64,000 nucleotides of DNA from Streptomyces sp. NRRL B-24484 (lineage in GTDB: Bacteria > Actinomycetota > Actinomycetes > Streptomycetales > Streptomycetaceae). The notes beneath the pieces are model-generated. The model was not told where the DNA came from. It saw nothing but the letters and a program-made list of their open reading frames with translations, and made no database searches. Positions 16,982 through 25,248 of the stretch are shown here, piece by piece (the stretch's first letter is position 1; every line of letters begins with the position of its first letter). The stretch covers positions 1 to 64,000 of the forward strand of contig NZ_JOAI01000015.1 in NCBI RefSeq assembly GCF_000717715.1, given 5' to 3'. The position numbers were made by a program, and so were the translations under genes.

Positions 16982-18156
16982 CGGCGTGCGTCCCGGAGCA
17001 GGTCGACGAGTCCGTCGGCGAAGCGGCGGCTCATCTCCTCGACGGTGTAGCGCGCCGCGTCCTTGCGGCACTCCGAGCGCATGGCGCCGAGCTCGGCCGG
17101 GCTGCCGAGGAGGCCGGCCACGGCGTCGGCGTACTGCTGCACGTCGTCCGGTGCGACGAGGGCGTTGCGGCCGTGCTCCAGGTACTCGAACTCGGGGGCG
17201 TGCCAGGGCCACGGCGTGGTGACGACGGGGGTCTCCAACACGAAGGAGTCGACGGCGCACAGGCCGACCAGGCCGGGCATGAGCAGCACGTCCGACACCG
17301 CCCCCAGCAGTGCCTTGCGGGTGCCGAACACCGGCCCCAGGGGCACGACGACCCGGCTGCGGGAGGCGGCGGCCTCCACCAGCTCCTTCTGCTCGCCCGT
17401 CCCGGCGACCAGCAGCCGGAAGCCGGGCAGCCGCTCGGCGACGGCCTCGGCGGCCGCGACGAGGAAGGGGATGCGCTTGCTGGAGCTCAGCGCGCCGACG
17501 AAGAGCCCGGTGCGGCCCGCGGCGAGGCCGTGCTCGGCGCGCAGGGCGGCCTGCTGTTCCTCCGTCACCCGGCGGTAGGCCTCGCCCAGCGCCGTGGTGT
17601 CGACGGCGTTCTGCACCACCGTCACCCGCTGCCGGGGGAATCCGTGGTCGGTCACCGCGCGGGAGCCGCCGTCGGTGTAGGAGAAGAACCAGCGGGCCCG
17701 CCGGGTGAGGGCGAACTTCAGCGACTGCTCCAGCCGTGACTGGGGGCCGGTGTAGGTGCGGCCGTGGTCCCACATGGCGACGGCCGGCCCCCGGCCGGTC
17801 AGCTGCCGCAGCAGCAGCGGGTACAGCTCCAGGTTCCGCAGCGACTGGTCCACCACCAGCACGTCCGAGGTGCGGGCCAGGGAGCCGAGCCGCTTGTGCA
17901 CCAGCGGGCGGCCCGCGACCCACAGGCTGGACTGCCGCAGCCGCACCGCGCCGGCCATGTCGACGACGTCCTGTCGCGCCCGCTGGTCCCGGCTGTAGGG
18001 CTGCCCGTGCGCGACGACGAGGGACACTCCGCGCGTGTCGAGGTCCGCTTCGAGCTGCCGGTAGAAGGAGCGGCGGAACTCGGAGAGGAACGGCACGACC
18101 AGGGCCACCTGTGGGCGGCCGGCCGGGTGGCGTGTCGCCGGAGACTTTCTTTCCAT
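16978..18156 (-). CDS. Glycosyltransferase family 4-like protein
   Basis: A 392-residue GT-B protein. Its N-terminal half has ALVVPFLSEFRRSFYRQLEADL and VLVVDQSLRNLELYPLLLRQ. Its C-terminal half has GLFVGALSSSKRIPFLVAAAEAV, LLVAGTGEQKELVEAA and PGLVGLCAVDSFVLETPVVTT, equivalent to the donor-binding E-x7-E region. ATG 18156 (MERKSPAT) is preferred over the longer in-frame start at 18333, which would overlap the divergent gene; there is no clear Shine-Dalgarno sequence, so a short leader is possible. It forms a two-gene unit with the downstream acyltransferase. Sugar specificity unknown. Confidence 0.85.
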   Translation of the reverse strand: MERKSPATRHPAGRPQVALVVPFLSEFRRSFYRQLEADLDTRGVSLVVAHGQPYSRDQRARQDVVDMAGAVRLRQSSLWVAGRPLVHKRLGSLARTSDVLVVDQSLRNLELYPLLLRQLTGRGPAVAMWDHGRTYTGPQSRLEQSLKFALTRRARWFFSYTDGGSRAVTDHGFPRQRVTVVQNAVDTTALGEAYRRVTEEQQAALRAEHGLAAGRTGLFVGALSSSKRIPFLVAAAEAVAERLPGFRLLVAGTGEQKELVEAAASRSRVVVPLGPVFGTRKALLGAVSDVLLMPGLVGLCAVDSFVLETPVVTTPWPWHAPEFEYLEHGRNALVAPDDVQQYADAVAGLLGSPAELGAMRSECRKDAARYTVEEMSRRFADGLVDLLRDARR

Positions 18157-18238
18157 GATGGATAAATTGCCACAAACACGCCGTAACGGGGCGTCAGAGA
18201 CCTGCCACTCGGGTGGGAAAGACACATTAGGAGCAGTC
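18157..18238. promoter_or_regulatory. Divergent intergenic region in the glycopolymer locus
   Basis: This 82-base spacer separates the leftward GT-acyltransferase unit from the rightward methyltransferase-deacetylase unit. It is A/T-rich at its left end and contains CACAAACACG, sharing AAACACG with the spacer at 22064-22205. No firm -10/-35 pair was found. Confidence 0.35.
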
Positions 18239-19084
18239 ATGCAGCACACTGCGCTGACCCGGCGGATCGCTGCCAGCCCGCTGGCCCCGTTGGCCACCTT
18301 CCCGATCCGGCTGGCGGCCGCCGCCCGCCACAACGCCCACGCCGTGAAGCAGACCGCGTCCTGGCTCGTCCGTTCGCGCGAGCACGTGCATTACACCTAC
18401 GACCTCGAACCCCTCAACCTGGAGCACCTGTCCTGGTTCGTCGCCACGGCGACCGGCAGCCCGGTGGACGAGATCCGCGGCTACCTGGCCGAGGTGCAGC
18501 AGGACGAGCAGCTGCGCCGCCTCGTCGCCGCGGGCCTGGCGAGGAGCGAGCGGAACGCCACCACCGACCCGGTGGTCCGCTACGGCCGCCGGATCGGCTG
18601 GTACGCCTTCGTCCGGGCGCTGCGTCCCGGGTTCGTGGTCGAGACCGGCACCAACCGGGGGCTGGGCAGCGCGGTGATCGCGGCCGCGCTGCTCAGGAAC
18701 GGCAGCGGCCGGCTGGCCACCGTGGACATCGACGACCGTGCCGGCGAGCTGATCGTCCCCCCGTACGACACGCTGGTCGACCGCGTGATCGGCGACTCGC
18801 TGGAGTTCCTCGCCGGTCCGGTCGTCCGGCAGCAGCCGATCGACCTGCTGTTCGTCGACACCGGCTGGACACCGGAGCACGAGCGGGCCGAACTCGCCGC
18901 CGCGACGCCGCTGCTGTCCCCCGGGGCCGTGGTGCTCGCGACGAAGACGTACTGCTGGAGCGAGCTCCCCCGCTGGGCCGAGGAGAACCGCCGGGAGTTC
19001 CTGCACTTCAGCGAGAAGCCCCGCGACCACTGGTACCGGGGCGTCGGCATCGGGGCGTCGTTCCCGGCTCTGGTCCGCGCGTGA
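18239..19084 (+). CDS. Class I SAM-dependent methyltransferase
   Basis: A 281-residue protein whose central part carries a Rossmann-like SAM site, FVVETGTNRGLGSAVIAAAL (about 133-152), followed by LATVDIDD and LLFVDTG. The N-terminal third is helical and basic, without a membrane segment. The small-molecule or sugar target is unknown; its position in the glycopolymer locus suggests methylation of a sugar or lipid-linked intermediate. ATG 18239 has AGGAG 6 bases upstream. It overlaps the deacetylase gene by 4 bases. Confidence 0.8.
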   Translation: MQHTALTRRIAASPLAPLATFPIRLAAAARHNAHAVKQTASWLVRSREHVHYTYDLEPLNLEHLSWFVATATGSPVDEIRGYLAEVQQDEQLRRLVAAGLARSERNATTDPVVRYGRRIGWYAFVRALRPGFVVETGTNRGLGSAVIAAALLRNGSGRLATVDIDDRAGELIVPPYDTLVDRVIGDSLEFLAGPVVRQQPIDLLFVDTGWTPEHERAELAAATPLLSPGAVVLATKTYCWSELPRWAEENRREFLHFSEKPRDHWYRGVGIGASFPALVRA

Positions 19085-20085
19085 ACCCGGCGGTCCGGGC
19101 CCGGCTCGTCGGCTGGTACCTGCGCTGGGACTCCTGGCAGGGCGCCGACCGCGCCCTGCGGCGCTCGCCCGTCCAGGCGTGGTTCCGCCGCCGCTCGGCC
19201 GGCCGGCTCGCCGTCCTCGGCTACCACGGGATCGAGGACGCCGCGGCGTTCGAGGCCCATCTCGACCTGCTGCAGCGCCGCTTCGTGCCCGTCTCGCTGG
19301 AGCAGGTCGAGGCGGCGGTGCACGGCGGCCGGCCGCTGCCGCCGCGCAGCGTGCTGGTCACCTTCGACGACGGCGACCACAGCGTGCACAGCCGGGGCCT
19401 GCCGCTGCTGGCCGCCCGTGGCATCCCGGCGGTGTGCTTCGTCATCCCCGGACTGGTCGGCACCGACACACCGTTCTGGTGGGAGGAGGCCGAGCACCTG
19501 GTGCGGCACGGAGCCCGCACCGACCGCCTCCCGCCGGCCGCGCTGGAGGCCGCCGCCCACACGCTGAAGCTGCTCCCGGAGGGGGACCGCCGGCTCGCCC
19601 TGGCCGACCTGCGGGCCACCGCCGCCGCGCCCGCGCCGCGCCGGCGCCAGCTCAGCGGCGGCGAGTTGCGGGAGCTGGAGGCGGCCGGCGTCGTCGTCGG
19701 CAACCACACCCTGACCCACCCCTGCCTGGACCGCTGCAGCGACGAGCAGGTCCGGACGGAGGTGCTGGAGGCGCACCGGCGGCTGACCGACCTGCTCGGC
19801 CGCCCGCCCGCCGCCTTCGCCTACCCCAACGGCAACACCGACGAGCGGGTGCACCGGATCCTCCAGCAGACCGGCTACCGCACCGGGTTCCTCTACAACC
19901 ACCAGCTGGCGGACCCCTCGGCCCTGCACCCGCTGCGGATCGACCGGCTGGTGGTCTCCACCCGCACCAGTACGGACCGGCTGGAGACCATCCTCTCCGG
20001 CTTCCACCCCGCCCTGTTCCGGGCCGGGCGGGTGGTGGCGCGTGCCGCCGCCCGGGCGGGTCAGTCGCTCAGCGGCAGGCTCTGA
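19081..20085 (+). CDS. Polysaccharide deacetylase (NodB homology, CE4)
   Basis: A 334-residue CE4-family protein. Motif 1 is VTFDDGD (metal-binding Asp pair, near residue 98) and motif 2 is NHTLTHPCLD (H-x3-H metal ligands). FAYPNGNTD resembles motif 3. CE4 enzymes remove N- or O-acetyl groups from polysaccharides using a divalent metal. No clear signal peptide is seen, so it may act on lipid-linked intermediates in the cytoplasm or be exported another way. The GTG start overlaps the methyltransferase stop (GTGA). Its 3' end overlaps the 3' end of the convergent phosphatase gene by 25 bp. Confidence 0.88.
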   Translation: MNPAVRARLVGWYLRWDSWQGADRALRRSPVQAWFRRRSAGRLAVLGYHGIEDAAAFEAHLDLLQRRFVPVSLEQVEAAVHGGRPLPPRSVLVTFDDGDHSVHSRGLPLLAARGIPAVCFVIPGLVGTDTPFWWEEAEHLVRHGARTDRLPPAALEAAAHTLKLLPEGDRRLALADLRATAAAPAPRRRQLSGGELRELEAAGVVVGNHTLTHPCLDRCSDEQVRTEVLEAHRRLTDLLGRPPAAFAYPNGNTDERVHRILQQTGYRTGFLYNHQLADPSALHPLRIDRLVVSTRTSTDRLETILSGFHPALFRAGRVVARAAARAGQSLSGRL

Positions 20086-20636
20086 CCGGCCGTCAGCAGG
20101 GCGGCGGCCCGCCGCACGGCCAGGTCGATCCGGGCGGCGCACGAGCGCAGCTCCTCCACCGGGCGGCCGTCCGGGTCCGGGACGGCGTCGGCGCCTGCCG
20201 CGACCGGAGGAGTGCGGCCCCGCAGCGCGGCGGCCCGCGCGACCGCGGCGCGGGGGCCGTCGTCCGCCCCCTCCGGAGGAACCGCGCCGGCGAGCCGCAC
20301 GAACTCCTCCAGCGCGAAGCAGCGCCGCAGCGCCGCGGGGTGGAGGCGCACCGCCGCGTCGCGGTGCTCCCGGGTGAGCCCCAGGACGAGGTCCGCGGAG
20401 GCGACGAGGGCCGCGGTCAGCCGCCTGGTCGTGAACGCACCGGCCGTGCCGCCAAGCTCCTCCAGTACGGCGGCGGTCCGCGGCGGCATCGGCAGCCCGG
20501 GGCGCGCCAGCGTCCCGGCGCTGCCGACCCCGATGCCGCCGCCGGGCGGGCCCGTGTGCGCGGCGAACAGCCGTTCCCCGACCGGGGAGCGGTAGAGGTT
20601 GCCGGTGCAGACGAACAGCACCTCGAAGCGGGTCAC
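20061..20636 (-). CDS. Low-molecular-weight protein tyrosine phosphatase (Wzb-like)
   Basis: A 191-residue LMW-PTP. The P-loop at the N terminus is C10-TGNLY-R16-S, the C-x5-R-S signature with the nucleophilic Cys and phosphate-binding Arg. The general-acid Asp region is likely VPDPDGRP near residue 155. It follows the tyrosine autokinase gene with a GTGA overlap, the usual Wzc-Wzb pairing, and should dephosphorylate the kinase tail to control polymer chain length or export. It is somewhat longer than the common 145-165-residue form, with extra Ala/Pro-rich sequence before the DPDG motif. Confidence 0.9.
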   Translation of the reverse strand: MTRFEVLFVCTGNLYRSPVGERLFAAHTGPPGGGIGVGSAGTLARPGLPMPPRTAAVLEELGGTAGAFTTRRLTAALVASADLVLGLTREHRDAAVRLHPAALRRCFALEEFVRLAGAVPPEGADDGPRAAVARAAALRGRTPPVAAGADAVPDPDGRPVEELRSCAARIDLAVRRAAALLTAGQSLPLSD

Positions 20637-22063
20637 TTGGCGGCCCGCACGGCATCGGCCGCGCTGTCTTCGTCGAGCTTCCTGGGCGCCACCAGCAGGT
20701 CGCCCGCGGCCTCCTCACCGTAGCCGTAGCCGTAGCCGTAGCCGTAGCCCTCGCTCTGCAGCTTGGCCATACTGAGGACGCCGCCGAGGACGGGGGCACC
20801 CACCGAGCGCAGCGACTCGACGGCCGCCTGCACCCGCTCGCCCGGCGTGCGCCCCGCCCGCACGACGAAGACCGCGCCGTCGACGGCGTGGGCCAGCCCG
20901 ACGGTGTCGGCGACGGGCAGCAGGGGGGCGCTGTCCACGATGACGGTGTCGAAGTCCCGGGCGAGACCGGCGAGGACGAGCCCCATCCGGTCGGAGGCGA
21001 GGAGTTCCGCCGGGTTGGGCGGGACGGGCCCCGAGGTGAGCACCCTGAGGTTCGCCTCGCCCCACTCCTGCAGCACCTCGTCGACGGCGGCCTGGCCGAT
21101 CAGCACGCTGGTCAGGCCGGCGTCCTGGACGAGGCCGAACGTCTTGGCGACGCACGGGTTGCGCAGATCGGCGTCGACCAGGCAGACCCGGCTGCCCGCC
21201 TCGCAGAGCGAGAGCGCGAGGTTCGCGGCGGTGTTGGTCTTGCCCTCGCCCGGCAGCGGGCTGGTCACCATGATCACTCGGGGCCTGCGGTCGACCTGCG
21301 CGAACTGCAGGTTCGTCCGCACCAGCCGGAAGGCCTCGGCCCGCGCGCTGTGCGCGGCCGGGCCGACGGCGAGCGGGTGGTCCGGCGCGCCCTTGTCGAA
21401 GGGCACCGACCCGAGCACCGGCAGCCCGGTCGCGGTGCCGAGCGCGTGGGCGGTGCGCAGCGTGGTGTCGAGGGTCTCCCGCAGCAGGGCGAGGCCGACG
21501 CCGGACAGCAGCCCGGCGAGCAGTCCGGCCGCGGCGTTGAGCACGGGCTTCGGGGAGAGGGGCGCTCCGGGCGCCTCGGCCGTGCGGGTGATGCCGATGT
21601 GGACGGGGGCGGTGCCCTGCCCGGGCGGCGTCTCCAGGCTGACGATCTGTCGGCCGGCTTCCTCGGCCACGCCGTTCGCGATCCGCGCCGCCCACACCGG
21701 GTCGGAGTCGGTGACGGAGATGTCGATCAGCACCGTGTTCAGCTTGGCGGAGGCCGAGATGTGCCCCGCCAGCTCCTGCGGCGTCGTCTTCAGCCGCAGC
21801 CGGTCGACGACGGGGCCGGCGATGCGGGGGCTGGAGATGATGTCGGCGTAGGACTGGACCCGCGCCTGGGAGAACGCACTGCCCTGGTTGAGCTCGGCAA
21901 TGTCGCCGCTGGCGCGGGTGGAGACGAAGATCTGACTCGTCGCCAGGTACTGCGGCGTGGAGGCGGCCGTCGCGGCGAGCCCCGCGCCGAGGCCTGCCAG
22001 CGCCAGGAGCGTGACGGACAGCCAGCGCCGCGCCATGGCCCTGAAAAATCCACGCAGATCCAA
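20633..22063 (-). CDS. Polysaccharide co-polymerase/tyrosine autokinase (Wzc/CapAB-like)
   Basis: A 476-residue fusion of a Wzz-type chain-length domain and a BY-kinase. Membrane helices lie near 14-34 and 165-190, with an extracytoplasmic loop between them. The kinase domain has Walker A SPLPGEGKTNTAANLA (K275), Walker A' CLVDADLR and Walker B VIVDSAPLLPVAD. The C-terminal tail has five Tyr in an alternating Gly-Tyr run, the expected autophosphorylation cluster. TTG 22063 is preferred because an AAGGGG site lies 6 bases upstream and the protein then begins MDLRGFFRAMARRW, typical of the family; an ATG at 22168 would add 35 atypical residues. It is coupled to the downstream phosphatase. Confidence 0.92.
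   Translation of the reverse strand: MDLRGFFRAMARRWLSVTLLALAGLGAGLAATAASTPQYLATSQIFVSTRASGDIAELNQGSAFSQARVQSYADIISSPRIAGPVVDRLRLKTTPQELAGHISASAKLNTVLIDISVTDSDPVWAARIANGVAEEAGRQIVSLETPPGQGTAPVHIGITRTAEAPGAPLSPKPVLNAAAGLLAGLLSGVGLALLRETLDTTLRTAHALGTATGLPVLGSVPFDKGAPDHPLAVGPAAHSARAEAFRLVRTNLQFAQVDRRPRVIMVTSPLPGEGKTNTAANLALSLCEAGSRVCLVDADLRNPCVAKTFGLVQDAGLTSVLIGQAAVDEVLQEWGEANLRVLTSGPVPPNPAELLASDRMGLVLAGLARDFDTVIVDSAPLLPVADTVGLAHAVDGAVFVVRAGRTPGERVQAAVESLRSVGAPVLGGVLSMAKLQSEGYGYGYGYGYGEEAAGDLLVAPRKLDEDSAADAVRAAK
20718..20747. repeat. Hexanucleotide tandem repeat encoding Tyr-Gly units
   Basis: Five perfect copies of CCGTAG on the plus strand (CTACGG in the coding direction) within the tyrosine autokinase gene. 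Each unit adds one Gly-Tyr pair without changing frame, so gain or loss of units would vary the number of tail tyrosines. Confidence 0.85.
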
Positions 22064-22205
22064 CGTGCACCCCTTCGGGTTGTTCCGGTCGTGGCATCCG
22101 GGGCGGCCCGGACTCGACACCGGGGCATGAGATATCCCCTTAGGGAGCTTAAACACGTTTGACCACATTTCGGGTCAGCCGCTCTCACCCTGTCGAGGAG
22201 TGTCT
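22064..22205. promoter_or_regulatory. Divergent promoter region of the kinase and ligase units
   Basis: It separates the autokinase-phosphatase unit (-) from the long ligase-flippase unit (+). It contains the short dyad AAAC-AC-GTTT (22151-22160) followed by TTGACC (22159-22164), and GATATCCCCTTAGGGAGC further left. No complete promoter was confirmed by eye. Confidence 0.35.
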
Positions 22206-23594
22206 GTGCGCCACAGCGCCATCACCGTGGCCCCCCGCCTGGCAGCAGTCGCCGTGTGGGCGGTCGGCCTGGGCCCGGCGTTCTTCGCCGTCGTACTGTC
22301 GCCGCGCGGCCCTGCGGACTCCGGCGCCCCCGCGGACTGGGGCCTGCCGACAGCCCAGGAGGGCCCGGCCGCCTGGCAGTTGCAGGTCGGCATGGGCTAC
22401 CTGCTGGCCACCGTGGCGCTGCTGGTCGGCGTGTTGCTGTTCGCCTTGGCCGGGCCCCGCCGGCCGGCCGGACCGGTCGGTGCGGCCGTGGCCGCGGCGG
22501 CGCTCGGCATGTACGCCGGCCCGGTGCTCTCCGCCCTGTTCGGAGGACACGGCGGCGCGGGCGACTGGCGGCTCTACCTCGCCCCGCTGACCGTCGCGGC
22601 CCTGTACGCGGCGCCGCGGATCCGGCCGGCCGCGATGATGCGCCGGGTGCGGGCGATGCTGCGGGTCTACACCTGGGGCAGCCTGTGCGCGCTGGCCGTC
22701 GCGCCTGGCTGGGCACTGGCCGCCAGCCCCATCGTCAACTTCCGGCTGCCCGGCCTCGGCTCCTCCCGCCTGGTCGGCGTCACCACCCACCCGATCCTGC
22801 TGGGCGTCATCGCCTCGGCCGCACTCGCCGTGGAGCTGGCGCCGCTGTACCGGAGCCGGCTGTGGCCGCTGCACGCCGGCGCGGCCGCGGCCGTCCTGGT
22901 CCTGGCCCAGTCCCGGACGGCGTGGCTGGCGGCGCCCCTGGGCCTGCTCCTGCTGTACCGACGCGGCGCGCACCACCGCATCCACCCGCTGCTGCGCCGG
23001 CTGCTGGTCCTCGGCATCGCGGTCTGCGGGGCCGTCCTCGTGCCGGCCCTGGTGACGGGGGCCGGCCAGGTGCTGTCGGACCGCGAGGTCAGCACGCTGC
23101 ACGGGCGCACGGCGGTCTGGGACATGGCGATGAGCGCGTTCCGCTCGGACGTGCTGCTCGGCTACGGCCCGACGCTGTTCACCGACCGCTCCTCCCCCGT
23201 CCAGGCCGTCTACTCCCACGCCCACAGCCAGCTGCACCAGACGCTCGCCACGTCCGGGCTGGTCGGCGCGGCCGGCCTGCTGCTGTTCGCGGCGGCCGTC
23301 GTGGTGGCGGCCGCCCGCGGCGCGGCGGCCGGTGCCGGGCTGCCCTGGGCGCTGACGGCCGTCACCGTGGCCACCTGCGTGACCGAGGCGCCGCTGCGCG
23401 GCGTCGATTTCAGCCCGTTCCTGCTGCTGGTCCTCGTGCTCGTCTCCGTACTGCTCGCGTGGTCCCCGGCCGCGGGCGCGGCCGGCGACGGTCCGCCGCT
23501 GCGCGGCGCCGCACCGGACCGTCCCCGACACTCGCCGGCCGTGCTGCGCCAATCAACCGATGCCCCGCCGACTCCTGCGAAGCTGGCGCGATGA
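22206..23594 (+). CDS. O-antigen ligase/polymerase family membrane protein (Wzy-like, 1)
   Basis: A 462-residue polytopic protein with about ten hydrophobic segments. The large extracytoplasmic loop and following region contain RTAVWDMAMSAFRSDVLLGYGPTLF and YSHAHSQLHQTLATSGLVGAAGLLL, the Wzy_C/O-antigen-ligase signature with the functionally important His/Arg-rich loop. It should polymerise lipid-linked repeat units or ligate the polymer to an acceptor. GTG 22206 has GAGGAG 5 bases upstream; GTG 22200 is an alternative. It overlaps the FkbM methyltransferase by 4 bases and leads a six-gene unit. Confidence 0.85.
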   Translation: MRHSAITVAPRLAAVAVWAVGLGPAFFAVVLSPRGPADSGAPADWGLPTAQEGPAAWQLQVGMGYLLATVALLVGVLLFALAGPRRPAGPVGAAVAAAALGMYAGPVLSALFGGHGGAGDWRLYLAPLTVAALYAAPRIRPAAMMRRVRAMLRVYTWGSLCALAVAPGWALAASPIVNFRLPGLGSSRLVGVTTHPILLGVIASAALAVELAPLYRSRLWPLHAGAAAAVLVLAQSRTAWLAAPLGLLLLYRRGAHHRIHPLLRRLLVLGIAVCGAVLVPALVTGAGQVLSDREVSTLHGRTAVWDMAMSAFRSDVLLGYGPTLFTDRSSPVQAVYSHAHSQLHQTLATSGLVGAAGLLLFAAAVVVAAARGAAAGAGLPWALTAVTVATCVTEAPLRGVDFSPFLLLVLVLVSVLLAWSPAAGAAGDGPPLRGAAPDRPRHSPAVLRQSTDAPPTPAKLAR

Positions 23595-24310
23595 CCCTGC
23601 TGCACAGCGCACGGAGTGCGGTCCGACGACTGGGCCTCGACGTCGCGCGCTACCCCGACGAGTGCCCCGACCACCAGGTGGCCCGCCTGCTGAGCCACCA
23701 CCGCGTGGACGTCGTCCTCGACGTCGGCGCGCACACCGGGCACTACGCGTCCCAGCTGCGCGTCTGCGGCTACCGGGGGCGCATCACCTCCTTCGAGCCC
23801 GTCGGCGAGCTGCACCGGCAGCTGCTCCGCCGGGCGGCCGGCGATCCCCGGTGGAACACCGTGCGTTGTGCGCTCGGCGACCGGCCCGGCAGCGCGGTGA
23901 TCAACGTCGCGGGCAACGCCGGCGCGAGCAGCTCGCTGCTGCCGATGCTGGACCTGCACACCGAGGCCTCGCCCGGCAGCGCGTACGTCCGGACGGAGGA
24001 GGTCGGGGTGGAACGCCTCGACGCGCTCTGGCCGGGTCTCGTGGCCGAGGGCGAGCGGGCCTTCCTCAAACTGGACGTCCAGGGCTTCGAGCGGCAGGTG
24101 CTGGACGGCGCCGGGGAGCGCCTCGCCGACTGCGCGGGGCTGCAGCTGGAGATGTCCCTGGTGCCGCTGTACGACGGCGGGATGCTCCACCGGGAGGCCC
24201 TGGACTGGGCCCAGGAGGAGGGGTTCACCCTGATGAACCTCCTGCCGGGGTTCACCGACGGCAGGACGGGCCGGATGTACCAGTGCGACGCGGTGCTGTT
24301 CCGCGAATAG
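23591..24310 (+). CDS. FkbM family methyltransferase
   Basis: A 239-residue SAM-dependent O-methyltransferase of the FkbM type. SAM motif VVLDVGAHTGHYASQLR (about 43-59), then ITSFEPVGELHRQLLRR with the acidic residue at the end of strand 2, and FLKLDVQGFERQVLDGA, a strong family signature. FkbM enzymes commonly methylate sugar hydroxyls in polysaccharides and glycolipids. ATG 23591 overlaps the ligase stop, implying coupling. Confidence 0.9.
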   Translation: MTLLHSARSAVRRLGLDVARYPDECPDHQVARLLSHHRVDVVLDVGAHTGHYASQLRVCGYRGRITSFEPVGELHRQLLRRAAGDPRWNTVRCALGDRPGSAVINVAGNAGASSSLLPMLDLHTEASPGSAYVRTEEVGVERLDALWPGLVAEGERAFLKLDVQGFERQVLDGAGERLADCAGLQLEMSLVPLYDGGMLHREALDWAQEEGFTLMNLLPGFTDGRTGRMYQCDAVLFRE

Positions 24311-24350
24311 CGCGACACCTCGGAGTGTCGGGGGGACGCGGGGCCACCCG

Positions 24351-25247
24351 GTGGACCATGTTCGTCCTGTGGAACCACTCCGTATCGCGGTGCTGATGAC
24401 CTGTCACAACCGTGCCCCGAAGACCCTGGCCGCGCTCGCCTCGCTGCGCGACCAGCGCGGCCTGCCGGCGGGGACGGTGCTGTCCGTCCACCTCGTGGAC
24501 GCGGGCAGCACCGACGGCACCGCCCGGGCGGTCGCGGAGCACTTCCCCGACGTTGAGGTGGTGACGGTCGGCCAGGACGTCTTCTGGGGCGAGGGCATGC
24601 GCACCGCCAGCCGACGCAGCAGACACGGCGCGCTGCCTGCCTGGGACCACCAGCTGTGGCTCAACGACGACGTGCGGCTCACCGCCGACGCGGTCGCCGA
24701 CCTGCTGGCCACCGCGGAGCGGACCGGCGGCAGGGCCGTCGTCGTGGGCGCGCTGCACTCCTCGGACGGCGCCCGCACCACCTACTCGGGCCGGCGGCGG
24801 ACGCTGCCCCGGTGGCACCCGCGCTCGCACGTCTTCGTGCTCGTCGACCCCACCGGGGCGCCCGAGCCCTGCGACACCTGCAACGGGAACGTCGTGCTCG
24901 TCCCCCGCCGCGTCCGCGACCGGCTCGGCGACATCGACCGCAGGTTCCGGCACTCGATGGGCGACTTCGACTACGGCCTGCGGGCCCGGCGGGCCGGGAT
25001 CCCCCTCTACGTCACCCCGCGGTACGTCGGCGCCTGCGACACCAACCCGCCGCTGAGCGGCTCCCGGGAGCCCGGCATCGGGGTGCGCGAGGCGCTGCGG
25101 CGGCTGGTGTCGCAGCGGGAGCTGCCGCCGCGGCAGTGGTGGGCGTTCTGCCACCGGCACCTGTGGCCGTGGGCGCCCCTGCTGATGGTCGCGCCCTACG
25201 CGCGGACGGCGCTGGCCGCGGCCCTGGACCGCGCCCGGCGGGCCTGA
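24351..25247 (+). CDS. Glycosyltransferase family 2 protein
   Basis: A 298-residue GT-A glycosyltransferase. N-terminal IAVLMTCHNRAPKTLAALASL, nucleotide-binding VDAGSTDGT, and the DxD-like region LWLNDDVRLT; then CDTCNGNVVLVPRRV and HSMGDFDYGLRARRAG with an acidic catalytic region. The C terminus has a hydrophobic stretch that may contact the membrane. Start GTG 24351 gives MDHVRPVEPLRI; GTG 24369 (MEPLRI) is equally possible. Donor sugar unknown. Confidence 0.88.
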   Translation: MDHVRPVEPLRIAVLMTCHNRAPKTLAALASLRDQRGLPAGTVLSVHLVDAGSTDGTARAVAEHFPDVEVVTVGQDVFWGEGMRTASRRSRHGALPAWDHQLWLNDDVRLTADAVADLLATAERTGGRAVVVGALHSSDGARTTYSGRRRTLPRWHPRSHVFVLVDPTGAPEPCDTCNGNVVLVPRRVRDRLGDIDRRFRHSMGDFDYGLRARRAGIPLYVTPRYVGACDTNPPLSGSREPGIGVREALRRLVSQRELPPRQWWAFCHRHLWPWAPLLMVAPYARTALAAALDRARRA

Positions 25248-25248
25248 C

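Noticed and set aside
20718..20747. Short tandem repeat considered as CRISPR
   Set aside because: Units are six bases without spacers and lie inside a coding sequence.
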